Assembly (NCBI GenBank): GCA_016708315.1
Contig: JADJGC010000023.1
Coordinates: 496,001 to 560,000 of the forward strand
Reading direction: 5' to 3'
DNA length: 64,000 nucleotides
From: a bacterium
GTDB taxonomy: Bacteria > Zixibacteria > MSB-5A5 > CAIYYT01
How positions within the stretch are numbered: position 1 is the first letter of the stretch; each line of letters begins with the position of its first letter. The position numbers and the translations under genes are program-made. Shown here one piece after another: positions 8,421-17,034 of this stretch. The notes under the pieces are model-generated. The model had not been told where the DNA came from and did no database searches. It worked only from the letters and a program-made list of their open reading frames with translations.

Positions 8421-9839
8421 TTAGATCGTTTCCACTGGGATATAGAGTAATTCGCCGCGGCGTTCGACGTGCAGAACGGCCGTTGCGAGTTTGATACCTG
8501 AGACTACCGAACGCAATTGTTCGAGGCTCTCGACCTTGGTATTATTGACACTGTAAATGATATCACCGGGCTGTAGCGATTGTTCCCACATCTGCGTGGT
8601 TTGCGAGCGAGCGGCAACGACGATGCCCTTTGGATACCGCGTTTCGCCGAGCATACTCTGCAGCTGAGTTGTCAGTTCGATTGCCAGGATACCAAGTTGA
8701 GGAATGAGGTTTCGATCTGGCGTGACCATTGTCGTCAACATTTCTTGGAACGCCTGACGCTCGATAATTTCTACCTGCAGTTTCAGCGTGTCACTTCCCC
8801 GCAAGGCGGTGACGTTGACCATTGCTCCTTCGGCCTTTCCGTATAGATTGACCAAGAATTGGCGGCCATTTTCCATGGATTTGTTATCGAGCGAGAGAAT
8901 CACATCGCCGATTTCAAGACCGGCGACATGCGCCGGTGAATTGGGGTAGACATCAGCGAGAATGACTCCTGACTGGCGCGTTAGGTTCAATCCTGCTGCA
9001 AGGGCGGGAGTAATTGTCTGCGCGTTTACTCCGATCTCGCCGCGACGGACGTAGCCATGTTCTTTAATCTGCGTGAAGATCGTGCGGACAATATTGCTTG
9101 GGGCGGCAAATCCGATTCCCTCGGCGCCACCGCCCTGCGATAGTATCGAAGTGTTGATGCCGATGATTTCGCCGTTTGAACCGACCAGCGGTCCGCCGCT
9201 GTTACCGGGGTTGATTGAGGCATCGGTTTGGATGTAGATCATCGGGCTCTCGGGACGGAGCTGCCGAGCGATGGCGCTGACGACACCCATCGTGACGGAA
9301 TTTTCGAGACCCATCGGCGAGCCAAACGCGAAGACGATTTGTCCTTGCTTGACCTCGTCCGAATTACCAAGCCTGAGATATGGCAGATTGGTTTCGTCGA
9401 TTTTCAAAAGGGCGAGATCAGTTTCCAGATCGACGCCAACGATTTGTGCGCCAACGACACGACCGCGAGGCTTGACAATTGACTGCGAACGGCTCACATC
9501 ACTGGCTGTCGGCGACAACATCACCTGGATTCGTTGTGAGCCTTCGATGACGTGCGCATTCGTAATGATGTAGCCGTCAGGGCTGAGAATGACACCAGAG
9601 CCGCCGCTGCGCTGGCGAGTAAGGAGTCCTTCTTCGGACCAGAAGCCGCCTTCACCGGGAGTGTAGCCCGTGGCCACAATACCGACGATAGCCGGAGCGG
9701 TACGCTCAACAAGATTTCGGGAAGCGGCGCTCAGTTTCTCGATTTCAAGAGCTGTCGACTGCGAGTTGGCGCATTGATAAGTGATAAGCAGAAACGTTAG
9801 CAACAATGAGTTGAAGAATAGTGATTTGCATTTGGGCAT
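8421..9839 (-). CDS. htrA: HtrA/Deg-family periplasmic serine protease with two PDZ domains
   Basis: 472-residue quality-control protease or chaperone. A hydrophobic N-terminus (about residues 7-22) serves as export signal. The trypsin-like domain carries the triad His96 (TNAHVIEG), Asp141 (ETDLALLKID) and Ser214 (INPGNSGGPL). Two PDZ domains follow, at about 265-355 and 375-465. This is the architecture of DegP/DegQ, which degrade or refold damaged envelope proteins. Cys23 is present, but the residues before it do not form a good lipobox. The gene starts two bases after the uspA stop and is followed two bases later by the nuclease gene, so expression is probably shared with the antiporter and stress protein upstream. 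Confidence 0.93.
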   Translation of the reverse strand: MPKCKSLFFNSLLLTFLLITYQCANSQSTALEIEKLSAASRNLVERTAPAIVGIVATGYTPGEGGFWSEEGLLTRQRSGGSGVILSPDGYIITNAHVIEGSQRIQVMLSPTASDVSRSQSIVKPRGRVVGAQIVGVDLETDLALLKIDETNLPYLRLGNSDEVKQGQIVFAFGSPMGLENSVTMGVVSAIARQLRPESPMIYIQTDASINPGNSGGPLVGSNGEIIGINTSILSQGGGAEGIGFAAPSNIVRTIFTQIKEHGYVRRGEIGVNAQTITPALAAGLNLTRQSGVILADVYPNSPAHVAGLEIGDVILSLDNKSMENGRQFLVNLYGKAEGAMVNVTALRGSDTLKLQVEIIERQAFQEMLTTMVTPDRNLIPQLGILAIELTTQLQSMLGETRYPKGIVVAARSQTTQMWEQSLQPGDIIYSVNNTKVESLEQLRSVVSGIKLATAVLHVERRGELLYIPVETI

Positions 9840-9841
9840 AG

Positions 9842-10297
9842 CTATTCCTGCTTGGAAACCGGTATGACAAGAATCGGAATCTGGGTGTCGCGAACGAGCT
9901 GTTCCGAGTCTGAGCCGTGTAAATGTTCCCTAAGGTGAGTACGGCCGGTAGTAGTTATGATTATCAGGTCGCATTGATTCTCGTCACCGGTCGCGAGAAT
10001 CTCATCACGGTGGTTCCCTTCGCGCAGGAGGATTTTGTATGGCAGATCGCCGCCACCAGCTAGCTTGAGCAATTCCTCAAGTCTGGACTTGGCAGTAACG
10101 GCGATCTCCTTTTCATCCTTCAAGAATTCCTGGGTCGAAACGCGCAGCATTTCCAGTTCCCCTTTGCGCATGAATTCGGGATGGACGTTGAGAAGGATTA
10201 ACTCCGAGTCAAGTGCCCGCGCCAATTCCACCGCGGCTCGAATCGACGCAAGCGATTGTTCGCTCAAATCGGAGGGCACGAGAATCTTCTTGAACAT
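9842..10297 (-). CDS. Universal stress protein, UspA family
   Basis: 151-residue single-domain Usp. It begins MFKKILVPSDLSEQSLASI and has an ATP-binding-type loop near the C-terminus (TTTGRTHLREHLHGSDSEQL), slightly different from the usual G-2x-G-9x-G(S/T) pattern. Start is ATG 10297, because GGAGGT lies eight bases upstream; a longer start at 10327 would overlap the antiporter gene and lacks support. It is the second gene of the operon antiporter-uspA-htrA-nuclease. Usp proteins act in the cytoplasm under starvation, ion or redox stress; pairing with a Na+/H+ antiporter suggests salt or pH stress. Confidence 0.92.
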   Translation of the reverse strand: MFKKILVPSDLSEQSLASIRAAVELARALDSELILLNVHPEFMRKGELEMLRVSTQEFLKDEKEIAVTAKSRLEELLKLAGGGDLPYKILLREGNHRDEILATGDENQCDLIIITTTGRTHLREHLHGSDSEQLVRDTQIPILVIPVSKQE

Positions 10298-10310
10298 TAT
10301 GGTTACCTCC

Positions 10311-11837
10311 CTATGTAAAGAAAACAAAAGTCATCAATATGAAGAGCGGGATGAGAATTGCAACCGACCACAACATGTAGCCGAAAAAACTCGGCATTGG
10401 AACCTTGGATTCTTCAGCGATTGAACGGACCATGAAATTCGGTGCATTGCCAATATATGTATTCGCGCCGAAGAATACAGCACCAGCCGAAACTGCTGTC
10501 AGGTCGATGACAAACTGAGCCGACATGGGATGAGCTAAGGTTCCCGAAAGTATGCCGGTTACCTGCGCGGGAGCAATTCCGAGATCACCAAGCGCCATGT
10601 TAAAGAATGTCAGATAAGTCGGAGCATTGTCAAGAAATGATGATAGTAACCCGGACACCCAGAAGTAGCTAGCCGGCGAATGCACTGCGGCGACAATGGC
10701 GCTTGCGGCGCCAGTCTTGCCAGCCTGCAGAATCAGCAGTGGCGCGACTATGCTCATGAAAATTCCGACGAAGAGGAACGCGACTTCTTTGATCGGGAAC
10801 CAGGTGAATCCGTTGGCTTCGCGGTATTCGGCTTTGGTGGTCTTGAGGCTCAATATCCCAAGGACGACAATCAAGACATCACGCAGGATCGACTGATAGG
10901 TAAAATGCAGTCCGGCGAATTGAAGTTCTCCCAAATGGAGACTGCCGGAAAGCAAAACGGCAATCACAATTCCAATCAGATACAGGAAATTGGCACCGCC
11001 ATGAATCTTGATTGGCTGAGGAGTTGAGGGAGTCTGGGCAACACCCTTCGTCTCGCGGCGATAGAGATACATCTCGATCGCTGTATACAGTATTGTCAGA
11101 TATGCCACAGAGAAGAGGAGCTTATTCCACATCTTGAATGTCCAGAAGAACGGCACTCCGTTCAGGAATCCGAGGAACAGAGGCGGATCGCCCAAAGGTG
11201 TAAGTAGGCCACCAACGTTGGCGACAAGGAAGATGAAGAACACGACAGTGTGAACCTTGTACTTTCGTTCCTTGTTCGCCCGAATCAAGGGACGAATCAG
11301 CAGCATCGCAGCGCCGGTAGTTCCCATCCATGATGCTAAGATGGTTCCGATAAGAAGTATCACGACGTTGACTGCCGGCTTGCCGACCAGGGAGCCCTTG
11401 AAGTAGATTCCGCCCGAGACAGTGTACAGCCCCCATAGGAGTATGATGAACGGCACATACTCGCCCAGCAAGACATGCAGCAACTCATGCATTCCGGTGC
11501 CGCCATAGACCATGACAAATGGAATGGCAAACAGCAGTCCCCAGCCAAAAGCAATCTTTGGGAAATGGTGGTGCCAGAACGCTGGGGCAATCATCGGAAT
11601 CAGTGCGATCGACAAGAGAATTCCGACAAACGGGATACAACTCCACAACGGAAGTTGTTGACCAAGCTGTAGCTTGGCAGCAGCTTGCTGGCGCGCCTCG
11701 ACAGCCTTTACGTTGCTTTCATACTGCTCTTGGGTGTTGGCAGCAGTCAATGAACCGGCAAAAATGGTCATAGCCACCAGCAGAAGCAGGCTTAATCTGA
11801 TGAACTTTGTCGACAATGTGAGTCCAGATTCAATCAT
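10311..11837 (-). CDS. NhaD-like sodium:proton antiporter (ion transporter superfamily)
   Basis: 508-residue polytopic inner-membrane protein with roughly a dozen hydrophobic segments after an N-terminal hydrophobic stretch that may be a cleaved signal. The stretch ANVGGLLTPLGDPPLFLGFL and the repeated-half counterpart near FLDNAPTYLTFF are hallmarks of the NhaD/ArsB/citrate-transporter superfamily. Many such proteins exchange Na+ for H+; related ones move other ions, so the ion is inferred. No good ribosome site precedes ATG 11837, so the exact start is uncertain. It heads a four-gene minus-strand operon, diverging from the FAD oxidase gene at 11948. Confidence 0.85.
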   Translation of the reverse strand: MIESGLTLSTKFIRLSLLLLVAMTIFAGSLTAANTQEQYESNVKAVEARQQAAAKLQLGQQLPLWSCIPFVGILLSIALIPMIAPAFWHHHFPKIAFGWGLLFAIPFVMVYGGTGMHELLHVLLGEYVPFIILLWGLYTVSGGIYFKGSLVGKPAVNVVILLIGTILASWMGTTGAAMLLIRPLIRANKERKYKVHTVVFFIFLVANVGGLLTPLGDPPLFLGFLNGVPFFWTFKMWNKLLFSVAYLTILYTAIEMYLYRRETKGVAQTPSTPQPIKIHGGANFLYLIGIVIAVLLSGSLHLGELQFAGLHFTYQSILRDVLIVVLGILSLKTTKAEYREANGFTWFPIKEVAFLFVGIFMSIVAPLLILQAGKTGAASAIVAAVHSPASYFWVSGLLSSFLDNAPTYLTFFNMALGDLGIAPAQVTGILSGTLAHPMSAQFVIDLTAVSAGAVFFGANTYIGNAPNFMVRSIAEESKVPMPSFFGYMLWSVAILIPLFILMTFVFFT

Positions 11838-11947
11838 AATTGGAAGGAATAATAGCCAGAAATCAAGACGAGGTCAAGCAGTCTTCGCCGATTCAGAATG
11901 TAGATTCGTGGCTTGATTCTGTGGTCGTGATTGGTTAGAATTGAATC

Positions 11948-13312
11948 ATGAATCTGCTGGTAGATTTGAGAGCGATTGTCTCCCCTGAGAATGTAATCGA
12001 CAACAGGACCGCGTTGGAAGCGGCCGCGATTGATGAGTCTTCCCTATCTCCGGTGATGCCGGCGGCGATTGTCCGTGTATCAACGACCGATGAGATCCAG
12101 AAGGTCGTGCGGTATTGTCACGACAATCGAGTAGCGCTAACTGTGCGCGCCGCCGGAAGTGCACTTGAGGGGAGCGCCATACCCTGCGAAAACGGGATTG
12201 TGCTTGACGTATCCGGAATGGACAAAGTGATTCAGTTCTGGCCGGAAGATCTTCAGGTCAAAGTCGAACCGGGAGTCGTTTACGAGAAACTAAACGAGAT
12301 TCTCAAGCGGGAGTCCCTGTTCTTTCCTCCCTCTCCGGGCGGAAGCTCTGATGTCGCGACGATTGGGGGAATGGTCTCGACAAATGCCAGCGGTATCTAC
12401 TCGGTGAAGTATGGCGGCACGAAAGATTTCGTGCTGGAGCTTGAAATTATCGACGGCGCCGGGAAATATCATCGACTGGGCAACCGAGCAATCAAGCGGT
12501 CATCGGGATACAATCTGGTTGACTTGATTTCCGGATCTGAAGGAACACTGGGTGTGATAACCTCTGTGACGCTTCAGCTACGAGGGATTCCGGAAGGAAA
12601 TCGCAAAGCGGCTTTCAAGTTTCGATCAGAATACGAAGCGGCACAGGCGGTCTCTGAGATGATGCGTTATGGGCTGGATTTGGCGGCTGTGGAGTTTCTT
12701 GACCGCAACGTCATTGAAGCCCTGAACCTTCTGAATCATTACGATCTCGAAGAAGTGCCCTGCCTGTTCATCGAGGCGCACGGATCGGAAGAGGTGCTGG
12801 CAAGTAATATTGAATCGGCAACTCAGATTGCGGAGGAGCTTGGCGGTGAAGTACTCACGCTCAAGGGCGGGCAGAATCCGTGGGAGATCCGGCATTATGT
12901 TACCAATGCGATCAAGTTGCGTCGCCCCGGATATACGATTATTCGCAACGATGCAGCGCTGCCGATTTCGAGACTGCCTGAGATAATCCAGTATTGCCGC
13001 GAGCTGTCCGAAGAATCGGGACTGCTGATTCATGCCTTCGGTCATGTGGGAATGGGGTTGATTCATGCATTGATATTGGCGCGTCGCGATGATTCAGGCG
13101 AATGGCAAAAAGGGCTTGAAGTAAATCGGAAGATCATCTTGAAAGCAGTCGAGTGCAATGGAACGATTTCAGGCGAGCACGGAATTGGTCTTGGCCACAA
13201 GGCGATTTTCAATGTCGAGCATTCTGAATCAATCGAATTGATGCGTCAGCTAAAGCGAGTTTTTGATCCGAACGGAATACTTAATCCTGGGAAGATATTT
13301 GATCCGGCTTAG
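11948..13312 (+). CDS. FAD-linked oxidase, glycolate oxidase GlcD/D-lactate dehydrogenase type
   Basis: 454-residue flavoprotein of the VAO/PCMH family. The FAD segment has PPSPGGSSDVATIGGMVSTN and SGSEGTLGVIT, and the C-terminal cap ends with NGTISGEHGIGLGHK, the substrate-side signature of GlcD and D-lactate dehydrogenases. It would oxidise a 2-hydroxyacid (glycolate, D-lactate or D-2-hydroxyglutarate) and pass electrons to a membrane or soluble acceptor. No GlcE or GlcF partner is adjacent, so it may work alone or with a distant iron-sulfur subunit. The last 32 bases overlap the convergent transporter gene. Confidence 0.9.
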   Translation: MNLLVDLRAIVSPENVIDNRTALEAAAIDESSLSPVMPAAIVRVSTTDEIQKVVRYCHDNRVALTVRAAGSALEGSAIPCENGIVLDVSGMDKVIQFWPEDLQVKVEPGVVYEKLNEILKRESLFFPPSPGGSSDVATIGGMVSTNASGIYSVKYGGTKDFVLELEIIDGAGKYHRLGNRAIKRSSGYNLVDLISGSEGTLGVITSVTLQLRGIPEGNRKAAFKFRSEYEAAQAVSEMMRYGLDLAAVEFLDRNVIEALNLLNHYDLEEVPCLFIEAHGSEEVLASNIESATQIAEELGGEVLTLKGGQNPWEIRHYVTNAIKLRRPGYTIIRNDAALPISRLPEIIQYCRELSEESGLLIHAFGHVGMGLIHALILARRDDSGEWQKGLEVNRKIILKAVECNGTISGEHGIGLGHKAIFNVEHSESIELMRQLKRVFDPNGILNPGKIFDPA

Positions 13313-14171
13313 GTGACACCTTTCTTTCGAATGTAGCAATCAACACTCCTACCAAGATTAGTGCTCCTCCAATCAAGAAGTGGCTTTCAAGCTTTTCATC
13401 GAGCAAGAGATAGCCAAGTCCGATCGCAACCAGCGGTTCGAGAAATGTCATCAGCGACAGCGCCACAGCAGACACGCGCTTGAGCAAGTAATACCAACCG
13501 ATGAAGGCAACACCGGTGCCGAGAATTGCCAGATAGAGCAACGAACCAACGTTGGCGACGTTGATGTCGAATTGAATTGGCAGTTCAAACATCATCGGCG
13601 GGATCAGGACCACCAGCCCGGCAGGTATTTGCAGAATCGACAATTGCGCGGCGGGGATTTCCTGCAAGTCGCGTTTAATCAATACAGTTGCCCAGGAGCA
13701 GAAGAACGAACTGAGCAGGAGCGAGAGCATGCCCAACACTGGACCAGTGAGAGACAGGTTGTTGGAAAAGAGCGCGACGGTACCTGAGAAACCGACAATC
13801 ATGCCAATGACTACTTTCTTGGTCAGTCGTTCTTGCGGCAACAGGATGTGAGCAATAATACCGGTGAAAAAAGGCATAGTGGCGAAGAGGACGGCAGCGA
13901 GCGAGGAATCGATTTCCTTCTGCCCGACATAGATGAACAGAAAGTTCAGACCGTACATCAGGAAACCGGCGACGAAGATCTTACGGCGAATGTGCGGTAT
14001 TGCCGGGAGCCGGTAACGCCAGATACGAAATGCAAGTCCGAGCAAGAGAAATGCAATCACGAAGCGAACGACGGCGAAGGTAAATGGCGGGATGGATTCG
14101 AGCCCGATCTTGACAACGACCCAGGTCGAACCGAAGAGGATTAGCGTGATTGTATATAGCAGTACTATCAC
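13281..14171 (-). CDS. EamA/DMT-family transporter
   Basis: 296-residue membrane protein with ten hydrophobic segments arranged as two EamA repeats of about 140 residues. It begins with the typical TLILFGSTWVVVKIGLESIP and ends with a short positive tail. Family members export or import amino acids, purines or other small metabolites; the substrate cannot be predicted. It overlaps the end of the convergent FAD oxidase gene by 32 bases and lies 18 bases after the DUF2723 gene on the same strand, so the two may be co-transcribed. Confidence 0.9.
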   Translation of the reverse strand: MIVLLYTITLILFGSTWVVVKIGLESIPPFTFAVVRFVIAFLLLGLAFRIWRYRLPAIPHIRRKIFVAGFLMYGLNFLFIYVGQKEIDSSLAAVLFATMPFFTGIIAHILLPQERLTKKVVIGMIVGFSGTVALFSNNLSLTGPVLGMLSLLLSSFFCSWATVLIKRDLQEIPAAQLSILQIPAGLVVLIPPMMFELPIQFDINVANVGSLLYLAILGTGVAFIGWYYLLKRVSAVALSLMTFLEPLVAIGLGYLLLDEKLESHFLIGGALILVGVLIATFERKVSPKPDQISSQD

Positions 14172-14189
14172 GCTAAATCTGTCGCTTTT

Positions 14190-16700
14190 CTAAAACTGAC
14201 CGGAGGAGATTGATCTCGCGGCGGGATCTCCGGGATTGGTTTTGAGATACTCGCGCGCCACCCGAACAGCGTCTTCGCGTCGGCCATTTTGGATATAGAG
14301 AGAGACAATTGCCCGGAACGCAACCGGCGACACCGGATCAATGTTATACGCCAATTCACTATAGTGGATAGCTTCAGTGCCACGACCAAGGTACTGCAGG
14401 GCAAGCGCCTTGTATTGGTAATAATAGATGTTGTCCGGGTTGAAAGCGATCAACTTATCGATGTACTTGAAATAAGCCTCGTACATTGAGTCGGTTTCCG
14501 CCTTTGAGAAGCCACGGATTTTTGCCATGCGCGTGTAGCTTTGCCAGAACTCGGGGAAACTCTCGATCATGTCGTCGGTAACAGTCAGGGCAAGCGCTGT
14601 ATCACCGCGCGACTCAAGGTAATCGACGAACTCCATACCGGACTGCACAGAACCAATTATCAAAGTAGTTGCAACTTCTTCGCGGAAGACCTTCGGATCA
14701 TTGATGCCATTGGTTCGATACACGTTCAAGAACAAGTCTTTGCTGGTTTCAATATCCCATGCCCCGCGGCTTTCCTGCGGGACAATCTGGTACAGCCAAC
14801 CGCGACGCAGATTGTGTTCAGCGAGCGGGTATTTTACCTCGGTAGGAAGCATGCCGGAGAACAGCACCGGATACTTCCACTGGTTAGCCGATATGATCTG
14901 CTCGACCATTTGGTGGGCGACCGTCGTGACTTGTCCCGTTTCTTGGTCGCGATAAGCCATCAACAAATGCTCCCAACCGCCGCGAAGGTGGTCGACATAC
15001 GGTTTGCGCGGCCGGGTCGATTCGAGACTTTCCCATTTCATTTGTTCGTCAGAGAGATTGATTGGCACACCCATTTGATGTTTGAGCTGAAGTTGGTACC
15101 AGTCGGTTTGAATAAGCGAGAGATTAGCAATACGGACATCGCGGCGAATTCCGTAGACCTCCTGCAAGCACCAAAGCGGGAATGTGTCGTTGTCGCCGCC
15201 GGTGAAGAGGATCGCATCCTGCGGACACGACATCAAATAGTTGTACGCGTAGTCGTAGGCAAGGAAGTTATTGGAGCGATTGCTCATATTGAAATTTGCG
15301 CCAACTGTTATTGCCGGGAGAATGAGTGTAATTGTGCCAAGAGCGACAGCGACGATAGTCTTGCCTTGTAATTTGAGCCAGTCGATCAGGAAGTTGAGAA
15401 CAACGAATAGACCCATCCCGATGCAAAGCGCAAATGTCAGGAAACCGGGCGTGAAGAAGTAATCGCGGTCGCGTACTTCGAGTTTATTAAGGCCGGTGGA
15501 CGGATCGATCATCGAGCCGTCGGCAAAGTTCATATAAAGAACCAGCCCGATGGTGCCGGCAAAGAGGATGAGTCCGAAGAAAGTCCCTACTCGCCACTTC
15601 CACTTGATCAAAGCAATGATGCCGATAATCGCGAGGATGAACGGAATTGTGAATAGTATCCCGCCGATACCAAACTGATCCATCAGAAAACCACCGAAGC
15701 CGATGCGCGGGAAGTCGCCAAGCTGGTGTTCCCAACTGCCGCGTCGTTTGAACATCTTTTCGAACATTGACTCAGAGCCATATTGCTTGCGCTGGAGATA
15801 GCCATAGAAACGTTCCCAATCGGCTGGGTTGTTCTGATTGATCGCCGGTTTTTCGGCGGCGCGAATCGGAATGTAAGCGTGAGCTGAGAAGCCGATCATC
15901 GCGGCAACGCTGAGTCCGAGCGCGAGTCCCCAGCCAGTATCGCGCTTCTGGATGAAACCGATCAAGGCAATCACAAGCCAGACGGGAACCAGTACTAAGA
16001 ACCAGGCAATGTTCGCAGCAACAGTAAACAAGACAATGCCGCTGATCCAGAAACGATAGTCTCTGCGCAAGCGCTCGTCGACTGAAATGACGAAGATAAA
16101 TATCGCCGGCATAGCAAGGAACGAAGTCATGTGAACCGCAACGGACAGCAGACTCAGATAGGCGATCATGATCAGGTACTTAATCGACGACGACTGGTGG
16201 CGGTTGTCGTACCAAAGCAGCGAGAGCCAGATCAGGGCGAAATAGATTGCCATCGCGATGGCGTAGACTTCTGCCTCTACGGAATTCGCCCAATTCGTGC
16301 GGCTAAACGCGAATAACAATGCACCGGTAATTGAGCAAAGGTACGCCAGCAACTGACGGCCGCGATTGTCAGCGACACCAGGGAGAAAACGCAGAAGCCG
16401 CACCGAAACGACATATCCGATTGTTGCAGCTGCAACGCTGCTGAATACGGACATCAAGTTAATGCGGTATGAGATGTCGGCTGCAATCGGCAGCATTGAG
16501 AATATTCGTCCAAGCAAAAGATAGAGAGGGTTTCCCGGCGGGTGGGCAATACCGAGGATGTAGGAGCAAGCAATGTACTCGCCGCAATCCCAGTAAGGCA
16601 CCGATCGTTGGACGGTCATCAAATAGACAATGAGCGATACCAGGAATACAATGGCGCCACCGGCAAGATAGGCGTAGTCGCGTGTTTTATTCTGAAACAG
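14190..16700 (-). CDS. DUF2723 polytopic membrane protein with C-terminal TPR, glycosyltransferase-like
   Basis: Large membrane protein with about a dozen transmembrane segments followed by a soluble region containing tetratricopeptide-like repeats (last 90 residues). The sequence VPYWDCGEYIA and IAHPPGNPLYLLLGRIF is the DUF2723 signature; this family resembles protein O-mannosyltransferases and probably uses a lipid-linked sugar at the membrane, which is inference. The first conventional start (TTG 16622) has no ribosome site and would cut the first membrane helix. The frame is open further upstream to a CTG at 16700 preceded seven bases earlier by AGAGAGG, and this adds AIVFLVSLIVYLM, the expected first helix. 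I therefore place the start at CTG 16700 with moderate confidence. Confidence 0.85.
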   Translation of the reverse strand: MFQNKTRDYAYLAGGAIVFLVSLIVYLMTVQRSVPYWDCGEYIACSYILGIAHPPGNPLYLLLGRIFSMLPIAADISYRINLMSVFSSVAAATIGYVVSVRLLRFLPGVADNRGRQLLAYLCSITGALLFAFSRTNWANSVEAEVYAIAMAIYFALIWLSLLWYDNRHQSSSIKYLIMIAYLSLLSVAVHMTSFLAMPAIFIFVISVDERLRRDYRFWISGIVLFTVAANIAWFLVLVPVWLVIALIGFIQKRDTGWGLALGLSVAAMIGFSAHAYIPIRAAEKPAINQNNPADWERFYGYLQRKQYGSESMFEKMFKRRGSWEHQLGDFPRIGFGGFLMDQFGIGGILFTIPFILAIIGIIALIKWKWRVGTFFGLILFAGTIGLVLYMNFADGSMIDPSTGLNKLEVRDRDYFFTPGFLTFALCIGMGLFVVLNFLIDWLKLQGKTIVAVALGTITLILPAITVGANFNMSNRSNNFLAYDYAYNYLMSCPQDAILFTGGDNDTFPLWCLQEVYGIRRDVRIANLSLIQTDWYQLQLKHQMGVPINLSDEQMKWESLESTRPRKPYVDHLRGGWEHLLMAYRDQETGQVTTVAHQMVEQIISANQWKYPVLFSGMLPTEVKYPLAEHNLRRGWLYQIVPQESRGAWDIETSKDLFLNVYRTNGINDPKVFREEVATTLIIGSVQSGMEFVDYLESRGDTALALTVTDDMIESFPEFWQSYTRMAKIRGFSKAETDSMYEAYFKYIDKLIAFNPDNIYYYQYKALALQYLGRGTEAIHYSELAYNIDPVSPVAFRAIVSLYIQNGRREDAVRVAREYLKTNPGDPAARSISSGQF

Positions 16701-16791
16701 TGTCGTGCCTCTCTACTTCACAAAAGGTTCTCTTCAGCCGACAAATATATAGAAAATGGAATAACAAACAACCCCTTTGACGGAGGTTACG

Positions 16792-17034
16792 ATGTTAACC
16801 TGGTGTGCTCTATTATTTACTCTCGGGATTGCCGCGTTTCTTGACTCGATTTTCAATTATGGGAATATTTTCCGGCAGATCAATTCGGTGCTTTTCATGC
16901 TGACTTCTCTTGGGCTGTTGGTGCGAACGACCACCAAGATGAAATCGCGGACAATCGAAGGTTATCTCAAGCGAATTGATCAGCTTGAACAGGAAGTTCG
17001 CGAATTTAAGGGTGAGAAGAAAGTCCGCGTCTAA
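16792..17034 (+). CDS. Small two-helix membrane protein
   Basis: 80 residues starting at ATG 16792, five bases after GGAGG. Two hydrophobic segments (about residues 2-18 and 30-46) are followed by a basic then charged coiled-coil-like tail ending near EKKVRV. I recognise no family. The strong ribosome site and membrane pattern support a real gene. Its stop overlaps the convergent TPR gene by four bases. Possible roles such as membrane scaffolding are guesses. Confidence 0.65.
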   Translation: MLTWCALLFTLGIAAFLDSIFNYGNIFRQINSVLFMLTSLGLLVRTTTKMKSRTIEGYLKRIDQLEQEVREFKGEKKVRV

